From JACVRW01 sp963819115 (GTDB taxonomy: Bacteria > Actinomycetota > Thermoleophilia > Solirubrobacterales > Thermoleophilaceae): a DNA stretch of 64,000 bases. Shown piece by piece: positions 31,422 to 40,454 of this stretch (position 1 is the stretch's first letter; each line of letters starts with the position of its first letter). Below the pieces are notes generated by a model. It did no database searches. It worked only from the letters and a program-made list of their open reading frames with translations, and was not told where the DNA came from. Location: assembly GCA_963819115.1 (NCBI GenBank), contig CAWFUR010000011.1, forward strand, positions 248,001 to 312,000. Reading direction: 5' to 3'. Both the position numbers and the translations under genes were made by a program.

Positions 31422-33418
31422 AAGTGGACGCCGCGGAGGAGGTAGGCCATGGCCACCGCCTCGGAGGACATCTCCTCGTTAGGCGCCTTCTCACCCTCCG
31501 CGAGCTCCTTCTTCTTCTTGCCCTTCGCGGCGTGTGAGTCGGGGAAGAGGTTGTAGGCGGTGTTGAGAACGATGTCCATGGTCTTCGGCGACACCGAGTA
31601 GAGCACCTCGCCGAAGGTCCCCAGCCGGGACGCCATCCGCTTGGGCTTGTCGATCAGCGCGTCGAGGAGCATCTTCCCGGCCTCCTCCGGAGTGAGCGTC
31701 GGGAAGGCCTTGTAGATGTCGGTCGGCGCGATCATCGGCGTGCGCACCAGTGGCATGTAGACGGTGGTGAACTTCACGCCGTCTCCGATCACCTCGGGTG
31801 CCGCGCAGCGCGAGAACGCGTCGAGCGCGGACTTCGAGGCCACGTAGGCCGAGAAGCGCGGCGTGTTCGTCTGCACGCCGATCGACGACACGTTCACGAT
31901 GTGCCCCGAGCGCCGCTCGCGCATCCCCGGCATGAAGGCCAGGATCAGCTTGAGCGCGCCGAAGTAGTTCAGCTGCATCGTGCGCTCGTAGTCGTGGAAG
32001 CGGTCATAGGACGCCTTCACGGAGCGCCGGATCGAGCGCCCGGCGTTGTTGATCAGCACGTCCACACCGCCGTGCGCCTCCAGCACCTCGGCGGCCACGC
32101 GGTCCACCTCGGCGAGATCGGACAGGTCGGCGGGATGGACGTGGGCGGTTCCGCCCGCCTCCTCCACCAGCTTCGCCACCTCCTCGAGCTTCTCGCGCGT
32201 GCGCGAGACGAGGATCACCTCGCCGCCGGCCTCGCCGATCTTCACGGCGGTCTCGGCACCGATCCCGCTCGAGGCGCCGGTGATCAGGATCCGCTTGCCC
32301 TTGATCGCGCCCGCCAGGCTCCGGTCCCGGAACAGGTCCGGGTCGAGGTTGCGCTCCCAGTAGTCCCAGAGGACGGGGGCGTAGGTGGAGAGCGGGGGCA
32401 CCGCGATGCCGGTGCCGGAGAGGGCGCGCTGGGCGTCCCGGGCGTCGAACTTGCAGTTGAAGTCCCGGTTCTCCATCGCCGCCGGGGGGATCCCCAGGTC
32501 GTGGTAGACCTGATTGCGGATCTTCTTGACGGTGGGCAGGGCCATGATCCCGGCACGCACCGGCTTCGGGATCGCGTTCGTCATGTTCGAGTCGATGCGC
32601 ATGGCGAGCTGAGGCGCGTGCGCCGCCTTCGCGAACTCGTTCAGCGTCTCACCCACCGTCATCGGCTGCGGGTTCACCAGGTGGAACGTGTCGCCGGGCA
32701 AATCCTCGTCCGGCATGTGGGCGATGTGGTCCATGGCCCGGGCCACGAAGTCCACCGGCACCATGTTGGTCTGGCCGCCCTGGGGCCCGGCCAGCGGGAA
32801 CCACTCGGGCAGCGCCGCGCGCAGCCGCTGGAGCAGCTTGAACAGGTAGTAGGGACCGTCGACCTTGTCCATCTCGCCGGTCTCGGAGTGACCGAGCACG
32901 ATCGCGGGCCTGAAGATGATCTTGTTCGACTTCACCAGCTCGCGGACGAGCTGCTCCGACTCGTACTTCGTCCGGTGGTAGTGGTGGGGCAGGCGCTGCC
33001 CCTCATCGAACATGTCCTCCTGGAAGATGCCGCGGTACTCGCCGGCAACCGCGATCGAGCTCGTGTGGTGGAAGCGGCCCACCTTGTGCTCGTTGGCGAA
33101 CTCGATCACGTGACGGGTGCCGTCCACGTTGGCCCGCTGCGCGGACTCCTCGTCGGCCTCCACGTCGTACACGGCGGCGAGATGGAAGAGGTGGTCGATC
33201 GGCTCGTCGAAGCCCTCGACGCCCAGACCGGGCTTCGCCAGGTCCCCGGGCACCGCGACGATCCGGCCCTCGGGGGCGCCGAGCCGCTGGATGAGCGCGT
33301 CGAGCTTCCCGCGGGAGCCCTCGCGGACGAGCACGTAGATCGTGCCCTCCCGCTTCAGGAGCTCGGCCACGAGGTGCCTGCCCACGAAGCCGGTCGCTCC
33401 GGTTACGAAGTAGTTCAA
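31418..33418 (-). CDS. Two-domain fatty acyl-CoA reductase (extended SDR + classical SDR)
   Basis: The 666-residue protein starts at a TTG (33418) preceded by GGAGGT. Residues 1-370 form an extended SDR: NYFVTGATGFVGRHLV, HLAAVYDV and YHRTKYESEQLV with YxxxK, followed by VDFVARAMDHIA. Residues about 385-640 form a classical SDR: ILITGASSGIGAETAV, NNAGRSI, VNVSSIG and SAYVASKSALDAF with its own YxxxK. This order matches mycobacterial AcrA1/FcrA-type fatty acyl-CoA reductases, which make aldehydes or alcohols for wax esters. A Lys-rich segment (KGKKKKE) lies near the C-terminus. Confidence 0.85.
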   Translation of the reverse strand: MNYFVTGATGFVGRHLVAELLKREGTIYVLVREGSRGKLDALIQRLGAPEGRIVAVPGDLAKPGLGVEGFDEPIDHLFHLAAVYDVEADEESAQRANVDGTRHVIEFANEHKVGRFHHTSSIAVAGEYRGIFQEDMFDEGQRLPHHYHRTKYESEQLVRELVKSNKIIFRPAIVLGHSETGEMDKVDGPYYLFKLLQRLRAALPEWFPLAGPQGGQTNMVPVDFVARAMDHIAHMPDEDLPGDTFHLVNPQPMTVGETLNEFAKAAHAPQLAMRIDSNMTNAIPKPVRAGIMALPTVKKIRNQVYHDLGIPPAAMENRDFNCKFDARDAQRALSGTGIAVPPLSTYAPVLWDYWERNLDPDLFRDRSLAGAIKGKRILITGASSGIGAETAVKIGEAGGEVILVSRTREKLEEVAKLVEEAGGTAHVHPADLSDLAEVDRVAAEVLEAHGGVDVLINNAGRSIRRSVKASYDRFHDYERTMQLNYFGALKLILAFMPGMRERRSGHIVNVSSIGVQTNTPRFSAYVASKSALDAFSRCAAPEVIGDGVKFTTVYMPLVRTPMIAPTDIYKAFPTLTPEEAGKMLLDALIDKPKRMASRLGTFGEVLYSVSPKTMDIVLNTAYNLFPDSHAAKGKKKKELAEGEKAPNEEMSSEAVAMAYLLRGVHF

Positions 33419-33495
33419 GTTACCTCCACTCGCTCCCCAGGTTGTGGTGCGCGGCGAGTCTATCCCGCGGGGCGAGCCGGGTTGCCGCCACCCCA

Positions 33496-33541
33496 GGGAG
33501 GAGCGGAGCCCGATCGTCGATCGGGCGAGCACCGCACCATG
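33496..33541 (+). repeat. Dispersed palindromic repeat, copy 10
   Basis: GGGAGGAGCGGA, perfect stem GCCCGATC with loop GTC and GATCGGGC, then GAGCACCGCACCATG. The loop differs from the usual GGT, while the stem is intact. It lies in the 147-nt gap between the divergent reductase and HTH-cyclase genes. Confidence 0.9.
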
Positions 33542-33565
33542 TATTCGTCCTTGTAAGACTCGAAA

Positions 33566-34771
33566 TTGCGCGTGGATCGAGACAACCTCACCCTCAAACA
33601 GGCCGCGGAGCGCGTGGGAGTGTCCACGGGCACCCTCCGGCGCTGGGCGGAGAGCGGGGTGATCCCGCACGTGAAGCACGCCCGGGGCGAATGGACGGCC
33701 GTGGCGGTGAGCCACGCCCGGCTCGTGGCCCGGATGCGCGAGCGCGGGCACCCCCTGGAGCAGATCCGGGAGGCGAGCCAGCAGGGGAGGCTGGCCTACG
33801 GCTACATCGAGGACCTCTTCCCCGACGGCGAGAACCGGAAGACCCTGAAGCAGGTGGCGAAGGAGACCGAGCTGGAGCCCGCCCTCGTCGAGCGCTTCTG
33901 GGCCGGCATCGGCCTGCCCCCGGCCGGCATCGACCACATGAGCGACGACGACGCGCGGGCGATCCAGTACGTGGCCTCGGTGCTCGCGGCGGGCTTTCCG
34001 CTCGTCGCCTTCCTCCAGCTCTGCCGGGTGTACGGGCAGGCCCTGGCCCAGATCGCCGACGCGGAGGTGCGGCTCTTCCACCTCTACGTGCACGAACCTC
34101 TGATGCGGGAGGGCGTGCCCGGTCTCGAGATGGCCGAGGAGATGGAGGAGCTGGCCCGGGACCTGCTCCCGATCTCCTCGCCGCTCATGGACTACGTGCA
34201 CCGCCGCTTCCTCCAGCACTTCGTGGAGCAGGACGTGGTGGGGCACATGGAGGGCGAGCTCGAGGACTCGGAGGTGGATCTCGGCCGCGTCCGGGTGGCG
34301 ATCGCCTTCGCGGACCTCGCCGGCTACACCCGCTTCACCGAGGAGGAGGGGGAGGAGGAGGCGCTGTCATCGGTCGAGCGCTTCGTGGAGGGGGTGACCA
34401 ACACCCTGCCGGACGACGCGCGCGTGGTGAAGACGATCGGCGACGGCGTGATGGTCGTGGGCCAGGACGTGTCCGCACTGGTGGACTGGGCCGTGGGCTT
34501 CACCGGCATGTTCGACGAGCGTCCCGAGCCGCGCATCGGCGTGCACTACGGCAGCACCCTCTACCGCGACGGGGACTACTTCGGCCGCGAGGTGAACCTG
34601 GCCTCGCGCGTGGTGGCCCGGGCCCGGGGCGGGGAGGTGCTTGTCACGGACTCGGCGATCGAGGCCGTGGGTAGCGCGAGCCATCTCAGGTTCGAGCCGA
34701 TCGGGCAGGTGAAGCTCAAGGGCTTCGACGAGCCCCGGCAGCTGTGCCGGGCCACCCCGCGCGAGCAATGA
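33566..34771 (+). CDS. HTH (MerR-like) - adenylate cyclase fusion protein
   Basis: This 401-residue protein joins a DNA-binding domain to a nucleotide cyclase. Residues 7-45 (NLTLKQAAERVGVSTGTLRR then WAESGVI) are a MerR/excisionase-type HTH. Residues about 70-220 resemble the regulatory domain found before some actinobacterial cyclases. Residues 243-395 are a class III cyclase with all six canonical positions: metal Asp 250 and Asp 293, adenine-specifying Lys 289 and Asp 337, and transition-state Asn 344 and Arg 348. It should make cAMP from ATP as a dimer. It starts at TTG 33566 or GTG 33572 and is coupled to tilS by a 4-nt overlap (ATGA). Confidence 0.85.
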   Translation: MRVDRDNLTLKQAAERVGVSTGTLRRWAESGVIPHVKHARGEWTAVAVSHARLVARMRERGHPLEQIREASQQGRLAYGYIEDLFPDGENRKTLKQVAKETELEPALVERFWAGIGLPPAGIDHMSDDDARAIQYVASVLAAGFPLVAFLQLCRVYGQALAQIADAEVRLFHLYVHEPLMREGVPGLEMAEEMEELARDLLPISSPLMDYVHRRFLQHFVEQDVVGHMEGELEDSEVDLGRVRVAIAFADLAGYTRFTEEEGEEEALSSVERFVEGVTNTLPDDARVVKTIGDGVMVVGQDVSALVDWAVGFTGMFDERPEPRIGVHYGSTLYRDGDYFGREVNLASRVVARARGGEVLVTDSAIEAVGSASHLRFEPIGQVKLKGFDEPRQLCRATPREQ

Positions 34772-36048
34772 GCGACCGGCCGCTCGACACGGCCCGGGAC
34801 AGCGGCCTGATCGGCCCGCTCCAGCCGCTGCTGGTGCTGGTCTCCGGCGGGGGCGACTCCGTATGCCTCCTCGACGTGGCCGTGCGCCTCGGCGCCCAGG
34901 TGTCCGCCCTCCACGTGAACTACGGGCTGCGTCCGAGTGCCGACGCCGACGAGGACCTCTGCCGCCGGCTGTGCGAGCGGCTGGACGTGCCGCTCCGGGT
35001 GGAGCGGGTCGAGCTCCCCGGCGAGGGCAACCTCCACGCCGCCGCCCGGGACATTCGCTATGCCCTGGCCGAGCAGGTGGCCACCGGGGACTACGCGTCC
35101 GCGCACACAGCCTCCGACCAGGCCGAGACGGTGCTCTACCGTCTGGCCGTGTCCCCCGGCACGCGCGCGCTCTGGGGGATGCGCCCCCGCCGCGGCCGCC
35201 TGGTGCGCCCGCTCCTCGACGTGACCCGGGACGAGGTGCGCGACTACCTACGCGCGCGGGGACAGGACTGGCGCGAGGATCCGTCGAACGACGACCCGCG
35301 CTTCGCGCGCTCGCGCGTGCGTCACGAGGTGCTGGGGGTGCTCAAGGAGCTGAGCCCGGCGGCCGAGCGCACGATCGCCGAGACGGCCCGGCAGCTTCGC
35401 GACGAGGGCGAGGTGCTCGACATCGCGGCCGACGACGCCCTCCAGGCGCTCGGCGGCGGCCCCGCGATCCCGCTCACCGACCTGGCCGAGCTGCCCGCCG
35501 CGCTGCGGCGACTGGTGCTGCGCCGCCTCGCGGAGTCGCTGCTCGGCAAGCCGCGCCCGCTCTCCCGTCGCGAGGCCGACGAGATCGTGGGCCTGGGAAG
35601 CCATGGCACCAAGGCCCTCGACCTCGGGAGTGGCCTGCGGGCGGTGGCCGAGTACGGGGTGCTTCGCCTGACCATAACCCGGGACGCCGCGCCGCCCGAG
35701 CCCGTGGACCTGTCGGTGCCCGGGCGCGTGCGCTTCGGAAGGTGGGAGGTGGAGGCGAGGGTCGGGCCCGGTGAGGTGAACGTGGCCCCCGGGGCGCTGG
35801 GCGGGCGCGCGCTCGTGCGCACGTGGCGAGACGGGGACCGCATGCGCCCCGTCGGCCTCGGGGGCACGAAGACCCTCCAGGACCTGTTCACGGACGGGAA
35901 GATCCCGCGCTCGCTTCGCACCACGCTGCCCGTGGTCGAGGTGGACGGGGAGATCGTGTGGGTGGCCGGCGTGGCGCTCGACGAACGCTTCGCGGCCGGC
36001 GACGGAGACCCGGCCACGGTGGGCCTCAGCGCACGCCCGGTGCGGTGA
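34768..36048 (+). CDS. tilS: tRNA(Ile)-lysidine synthase
   Basis: The 426-residue enzyme modifies C34 of tRNA-Ile(CAU) to lysidine. The PP-loop ATP site is LVLVSGGGDSVCLLDVA (SGGxDS); SAHTASDQAETVLYRL and EDPSNDDPRFARSRVRHEV are standard TilS motifs. The C-terminal domain includes LVRTWRDGDRMRPVGLGGTK and KIPRSLRTTLPVV. The tilS-hpt-ftsH order is conserved across many bacteria. The ATG overlaps the cyclase stop. Confidence 0.95.
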   Translation: MSDRPLDTARDSGLIGPLQPLLVLVSGGGDSVCLLDVAVRLGAQVSALHVNYGLRPSADADEDLCRRLCERLDVPLRVERVELPGEGNLHAAARDIRYALAEQVATGDYASAHTASDQAETVLYRLAVSPGTRALWGMRPRRGRLVRPLLDVTRDEVRDYLRARGQDWREDPSNDDPRFARSRVRHEVLGVLKELSPAAERTIAETARQLRDEGEVLDIAADDALQALGGGPAIPLTDLAELPAALRRLVLRRLAESLLGKPRPLSRREADEIVGLGSHGTKALDLGSGLRAVAEYGVLRLTITRDAAPPEPVDLSVPGRVRFGRWEVEARVGPGEVNVAPGALGGRALVRTWRDGDRMRPVGLGGTKTLQDLFTDGKIPRSLRTTLPVVEVDGEIVWVAGVALDERFAAGDGDPATVGLSARPVR

Positions 36049-36074
36049 GCCGTCGCGGCCACCGGGCGGCGGCC

Positions 36075-36080
36075 TACACT
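36075..36080 (+). promoter_or_regulatory. Candidate -10 hexamer TACACT (leaderless)
   Basis: TACACT ends 8 nt before the hpt ATG at 36089, offering an internal promoter after tilS. Confidence 0.42.
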
Positions 36081-36088
36081 CGCGGCGG

Positions 36089-36616
36089 ATGCACGACGCC
36101 GGCGTAGGGGAGGTCCTGGTCGAGCGCGAGGCGCTGGCCGAGCGCGTGGTGGAGCTCGCCGCGGAGATCTCGCGCGACTACCAGGGGCAGGATCTGCTGC
36201 TCGTGGGGGTCCTCAAGGGCGCCGTCTTCTTCCTCTCCGACCTGATGCGCCACCTCGACCGCGAGTGCGAGGTGGACTTCATGGCGGTGTCCTCCTACGG
36301 CTCGTCCACCGATTCCTCGGGGGTCGTGCGCATCCTCAAGGACCTCGACGCGTCGATCGAGGGCCGCAACGTGCTGATCGTCGAGGACATCGTGGACTCG
36401 GGTCTCACGCTCTCCTATCTGATGCGCACGCTGCGCGCGCGGGACCCGGCGACGCTCGAGGTGTGCGCCCTTCTGACGAAGCCGGAACGGCGGAAGGTGA
36501 ACCTCCCGATCCGCTACGTCGGCTTCGAGATTCCGAACCGCTTCGTGATCGGTTACGGCCTCGACCACGCCGAGCGCTTTCGCAACCTCCCGTTCGTCGC
36601 GGTGTTGGACGACTGA
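36089..36616 (+). CDS. hpt: Hypoxanthine phosphoribosyltransferase
   Basis: The 175-residue enzyme salvages hypoxanthine and guanine with PRPP. VLIVEDIVDSGLTLSYL is the PRPP-binding loop, VGVLKGAVFFLSDLMRHL the phosphate-binding start of the fold, and AVSSYGSSTDSSG the flexible loop. Its length is typical. It lies between tilS and ftsH. Confidence 0.95.
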   Translation: MHDAGVGEVLVEREALAERVVELAAEISRDYQGQDLLLVGVLKGAVFFLSDLMRHLDRECEVDFMAVSSYGSSTDSSGVVRILKDLDASIEGRNVLIVEDIVDSGLTLSYLMRTLRARDPATLEVCALLTKPERRKVNLPIRYVGFEIPNRFVIGYGLDHAERFRNLPFVAVLDD

Positions 36617-36755
36617 AGTAGTCCGCGAGAGCTGCCGAAAACGGCGTAAGGGGTTGATACACCCTTGCTAGGCTTGCGTTTCACCCAGGGCGTCGATCTC
36701 CTCGCCTGAGAAGACCCCGGCCCGGGTGCTGTGATGAGGAGACCAGAGGCTCGCC

Positions 36756-38690
36756 GTGAGCAAATTCTTTAAGAGCGCCGCTTTTCCCATCCTGATTGTG
36801 GTGGTGCTGGCGTTCTTCGCCCAGAAGCTGATCAGCCCGGGAGACCGCACTCCCGACCCGAACTATTCGGAGTTCCTCACGCAGGTCGACACGAACCGCG
36901 TGAAGTCGGTCACGCTCAACACGAAGAACAACCGGATCGACGTGGAGCTGAAGGGCGGCAAGAAGTACCAGACCGCCTACCCGGACAACACCGAGCAGAA
37001 CCTGGTCAACCAGCTCCGGACCGAGAACATCCCCATCGACGTGAAGGCGAAGGGAGGTTCCGGCTGGCTCACGGCCCTGACGTACATCCTGCCCTTTGTG
37101 ATCTTCCTCTTGTTCTGGTTGTTCATCATCAACCAGATGCAGGGCGGCGGCTCGAAGGTCATGTCCTTCGGGAAGTCGCGCGCGAAGCGAATGTCGGTGG
37201 ACGCGCCGAAGATCACCTTCCGTGACGTGGCGGGGGTGGACGAGGCGGTGGAGGAGCTCCAGGAGATCAAGGAGTTCCTCGAGAACCCGAAGAAGTTCCA
37301 GGCGCTCGGCGCGCGCATCCCCAAGGGAGTGCTGCTCTACGGGCCGCCGGGTACGGGCAAGACGCTCCTCGCGCGTGCGGTCGCGGGCGAGGCGGGCGTG
37401 CCGTTCTTCTCGATCTCCGGCTCCGACTTCGTCGAGATGTTCGTGGGCGTGGGCGCCTCGCGCGTGCGTGACCTGTTCGAGCAGGCCAAGCAGAACAGCC
37501 CCTGCATCATCTTCATGGACGAGATCGACGCCGTGGGCCGGCACCGCGGCGCCGGGCTCGGAGGCGGCCACGACGAGCGCGAGCAGACGCTGAACCAGCT
37601 CCTCGTGGAGATGGACGGCTTCGAGATGAAGGACAACATCATCCTCATCGCGGCCACCAACCGGCCGGACATCCTCGACCCGGCCCTGCTGCGCCCCGGC
37701 CGGTTCGACCGCCAGATCGTGGTGGACCGTCCCGACCGCAAGGGCCGGACCAGGATCCTCGAGGTCCACACCCGCGGCAAGCCCCTGGCCAAGGCGATCG
37801 AGCTGGACACGCTTGCCGGCCAGACCCCCGGATTCACGGGCGCCGACCTCCAGAACCTGGTGAACGAGGCCGCTCTCCTGGCCGCCCGCCAGGGCAAGCG
37901 CGAGATCGACCACCTCCAGCTGGAGGAGGGGATCATGCGCGTGATCGCGGGCCCGGAGAAGAAGACCCGCGTGATGTCCGAGAAGGAGCGCCGCATCACG
38001 GCGTACCACGAGATGGGGCACGCCCTCGTGGCACACTTCCTCGAGAACACCGACCCGGTCCACAAGATCTCCGTGATCTCACGCGGCCAGGCGCTCGGCT
38101 ACACGATCTCGCTGCCCACCGAGGACAAGTTCCTCACCACGCGCGCGGAGCTGTCGGACACGATGGCCATGACGCTCGGCGGCCGGGCGGCCGAGGAGAT
38201 CGTGTTCAGCGAGGTCACCACCGGCGCCTCCAACGACCTGGAGAAGGTCACAGCCACGGCCAAGCAGATGGTCATGCGATTCGGCATGTCGGAGAAGCTC
38301 GGCCCGCGGGTCTTCGGCCACGACCACGGTCAGCCCTTCCTCGGTCGCGAGTTCTCCTCCGAGCCCGACTACTCGGACGAGATCGCACGCGAGATCGACG
38401 ACGAGATCCGGCGCATCGTGGAGGAGGCCCACCAGTCCGCCCGGCGGATCCTGGAGGCACACCGCGAGCACCTGGACACCACCTCGGAGGTCCTCCTGCG
38501 CAGGGAGACGATCGAGCGCGAGCAGTTCGTGGACCTGCTGGGCGGCAAGACCGAGGAAGAGGTCTTCGGACGCGAGGACGTGCCGGTGCCGGTGCCGCCG
38601 CCCGCGGCGCCTGAGGTGCCGGAGCGGAAGCCCGAGCGCGGACCGGCGCCGTTGCCGCGGCCTGGGCTTGCTGGCGGCACGGCCGAGTAG
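36756..38690 (+). CDS. ftsH: ATP-dependent zinc metalloprotease FtsH
   Basis: The 644-residue membrane protease has two N-terminal membrane helices (about residues 8-26 and 107-129) flanking an extracytoplasmic domain. The AAA domain follows, with Walker A GPPGTGKT, Walker B IIFMDEIDAVG and a second-region-of-homology ATNRPDILDPALLRPGRFDR. The zinc site is HEMGHALV (HExxH with Met in place of the common Ala), and the third ligand lies near ASNDLEKVT. The tail is Pro-rich. The GTG start is 139 nt after hpt, leaving room for its own promoter. Confidence 0.96.
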   Translation: MSKFFKSAAFPILIVVVLAFFAQKLISPGDRTPDPNYSEFLTQVDTNRVKSVTLNTKNNRIDVELKGGKKYQTAYPDNTEQNLVNQLRTENIPIDVKAKGGSGWLTALTYILPFVIFLLFWLFIINQMQGGGSKVMSFGKSRAKRMSVDAPKITFRDVAGVDEAVEELQEIKEFLENPKKFQALGARIPKGVLLYGPPGTGKTLLARAVAGEAGVPFFSISGSDFVEMFVGVGASRVRDLFEQAKQNSPCIIFMDEIDAVGRHRGAGLGGGHDEREQTLNQLLVEMDGFEMKDNIILIAATNRPDILDPALLRPGRFDRQIVVDRPDRKGRTRILEVHTRGKPLAKAIELDTLAGQTPGFTGADLQNLVNEAALLAARQGKREIDHLQLEEGIMRVIAGPEKKTRVMSEKERRITAYHEMGHALVAHFLENTDPVHKISVISRGQALGYTISLPTEDKFLTTRAELSDTMAMTLGGRAAEEIVFSEVTTGASNDLEKVTATAKQMVMRFGMSEKLGPRVFGHDHGQPFLGREFSSEPDYSDEIAREIDDEIRRIVEEAHQSARRILEAHREHLDTTSEVLLRRETIEREQFVDLLGGKTEEEVFGREDVPVPVPPPAAPEVPERKPERGPAPLPRPGLAGGTAE

Positions 38691-38703
38691 CTGCTGTCCG
38701 GCT

Positions 38704-38723
38704 CCGCGTCCCCCGCGACGCGG
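38704..38723 (+). terminator. Hairpin after ftsH
   Basis: CCGCGTC (38704-38710) and GACGCGG (38717-38723) form a perfect 7-bp stem with a 6-nt loop, 13 nt after the ftsH stop. Beyond it comes a run of imperfect CGCTCGTTC repeats and a short CCGCAAGCGG palindrome, without a clean T-tract. Confidence 0.5.
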
Positions 38724-38829
38724 ACCTCTCGCTCGTTCCTCGCTCGTTCGCTCGCCGCAAGCGGCTCGCTCTGACACGGTCCGCTTCGCGGGTGCCACGG
38801 AGCCGGGCCCACAGTCCCTGGCTTTCTGC

Positions 38830-39255
38830 TCAGGGTTCGGGCCGTGTCCTCTCGTTATCCATTAGCCCTGCTGCTTTGAGCGCTTCGTCCGCGTTCCAAT
38901 AGTTGTCGATGGCGCATATCTGGCCGTCTCGGAAGCTGTAGACCTGGCCTATCTGCTGGGTCGTGGGGGCGCCGCTCGTTCCGCCCGCGCTCGTCAGGTG
39001 GATTACGGCCAGGATCCGGTCACCGGCTTCGAGCAGGGACTCGGTCTCGGCTCGCCCTCCGAGGTTCTCCAGCCAGTCGCTCAGGAAGCCTCCCAGCGCC
39101 TCGCGGCCTCGGACCTCTCCGCCCATCAGGTCGGCCAGGCCGCCGACCATCCGCCACTCGACATCCTCGGTGTAGCTCGCCAGCAGGGCCTCGAGGTCGC
39201 GGTCGTTGAACGCGTCGAATCCGCGGCGGACCAGGTCCATGTGCTCTTGCGACAT
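38830..39255 (-). CDS. SnoaL-like/NTF2-fold protein
   Basis: The 141-residue product starts SQEHMDLVRRGFDAFNDRDLEALL and continues with DVEWRMVGGLADLMGGEVRG, both typical of this SnoaL-like group. It ends DEALKAAGLMDNERTRPEP. ATG 39255 is preferred because homology starts there. It is the third member of the family in the window. Confidence 0.78.
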   Translation of the reverse strand: MSQEHMDLVRRGFDAFNDRDLEALLASYTEDVEWRMVGGLADLMGGEVRGREALGGFLSDWLENLGGRAETESLLEAGDRILAVIHLTSAGGTSGAPTTQQIGQVYSFRDGQICAIDNYWNADEALKAAGLMDNERTRPEP

Positions 39256-39286
39256 CGCGGCCGAGTATGCCGCGAAGCCGGGGACG

Positions 39287-39673
39287 TCAGGCCCGTGCGG
39301 GCTCTGTGCGGCGGGACTCGATGCTCTCCGCGGCCGTGGCGGCAATTCCCAGCCCGATGGCCACGGTCACGATCCGCCCGCCCAGGCCGGCGGGGTTGCC
39401 GGCGGCGGCCTCGGCCACGATCAGCGTCGTGATCGTCGACCAGACCAGCGTCATCTCCAGCCATCCGGCGGGCGGAGCCGCCGCGGCGGGCCCGGTGGTC
39501 AGCCTGCGCTGGACCCATAGGCAGGGGAGGGCGGTGGCCAGCGCCGCCGCGGTGCCACCGGGCACGGCCGAAACGCCGTCCAGCCGGTCGAAGGCCATGA
39601 GGCCCGCGATCAGCGGTGCCCAGCGCAGCCAGCGAAGTGCGGCTCCGTGAGCGAGACGGCGGCGCTCGGACAT
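39287..39673 (-). CDS. Small multi-pass membrane protein
   Basis: The 128-residue product has about four hydrophobic segments (residues 14-30, 40-60, 68-90 and 98-118) separated by short basic or Gly/Pro loops. I do not recognise a family. It lies between a SnoaL-like gene and a HAD-hydrolase gene on the same strand. Confidence 0.55.
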   Translation of the reverse strand: MSERRRLAHGAALRWLRWAPLIAGLMAFDRLDGVSAVPGGTAAALATALPCLWVQRRLTTGPAAAAPPAGWLEMTLVWSTITTLIVAEAAAGNPAGLGGRIVTVAIGLGIAATAAESIESRRTEPARA

Positions 39674-39720
39674 CTTCCGAATCGTCTCAGCGACGGGTCG
39701 CCGGTGCGGCGGTTCCCCTG

Positions 39721-40383
39721 TCAGCCGCCGGTGAGGCCCAGGGCGGCGTGGACCTCGGCATCGGCCAGCGAGCCCGCGGTGAGGGTGGCTCCGGGGATCT
39801 CCGTGCCGGGGAAGTACGGCACGGCGATCACGAACATGCCCGCGGCGGCGGCGGAGGCCACTCCCGGCGGCGAGTCCTCCAGCGCCGCCGAGCGCTCGGG
39901 CGCCGCATCCAGGGCCGCACAGGCCGCCAGGTAGAGGTCCGGCGCCGGCTTGGGCGTGGCCACGTCGTCGGCGGTCACCACCGTGCGGAAGCGCCCGTCG
40001 AGGAGGCCAGCCCCGCCCAGCACCCGCTCCACGAAGGAGCGCGTGGAGTTCGAGGCCACGGCCATGGGCACCCCGGCCCCGGCCAGCTCCTCCAGGAGCT
40101 CGAGCGCCCCCGGGCGCGGGGACACCCCGAGCAGCGCCTCCTCCATCACGAGGTCGTGCAGCTCGTCCAACAATGCCTCGCCGTGCCCCGGCCGCGCGAG
40201 CATGTCCTCCAGCTTCGCCGCGGCCGGACCGCGCGCGGATCCGATCAGGGAGCGCTTGTGCTCGTCCGTGAAGGTGCGTCCATGGCGCTCGAACAGGGTC
40301 GTCTCGGCGCGCGTCCAGGCCTCCTCGGTGTCGAGGAGCAGGCCGTCGTTGTCGAACACCACCGCTTCGAACGGGCCGCCCAC
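39721..40383 (-). CDS. HAD-superfamily hydrolase (beta-phosphoglucomutase-like)
   Basis: The 220-residue protein has HAD motif I as VFDNDGLLLDTE (DxD nucleophile), motif II in VASNSTRSFVERVL, motif III Lys in ATPKPAPDLYLAAC and motif IV ALEDSPPGVASA. The four-helix cap at residues 16-85 marks subclass I, as in beta-phosphoglucomutase and sugar phosphatases. The substrate is unknown. Its start is close to the divergent NTF2-like gene. Confidence 0.87.
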   Translation of the reverse strand: MGGPFEAVVFDNDGLLLDTEEAWTRAETTLFERHGRTFTDEHKRSLIGSARGPAAAKLEDMLARPGHGEALLDELHDLVMEEALLGVSPRPGALELLEELAGAGVPMAVASNSTRSFVERVLGGAGLLDGRFRTVVTADDVATPKPAPDLYLAACAALDAAPERSAALEDSPPGVASAAAAGMFVIAVPYFPGTEIPGATLTAGSLADAEVHAALGLTGG

Positions 40384-40454
40384 GGCGGGCGATGATGACG
40401 AAGGGACCCGCCGGGACCGCCATGGCCCCGCTCTGCGAGAGTGCGCGCGTGGTC

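Noticed and set aside
33419..34246. Possible N-terminal extension of the acyl-CoA reductase to 34246
   Set aside because: The extension overlaps the HTH-cyclase gene, lacks domain character and starts far upstream of the well-placed GGAGGT-TTG start at 33418.
38690..38830. tRNA or structured RNA after ftsH
   Set aside because: The CGCTCGTTC repeats and short palindromes do not form a cloverleaf or any recognised RNA family; only a terminator-like hairpin is supported.
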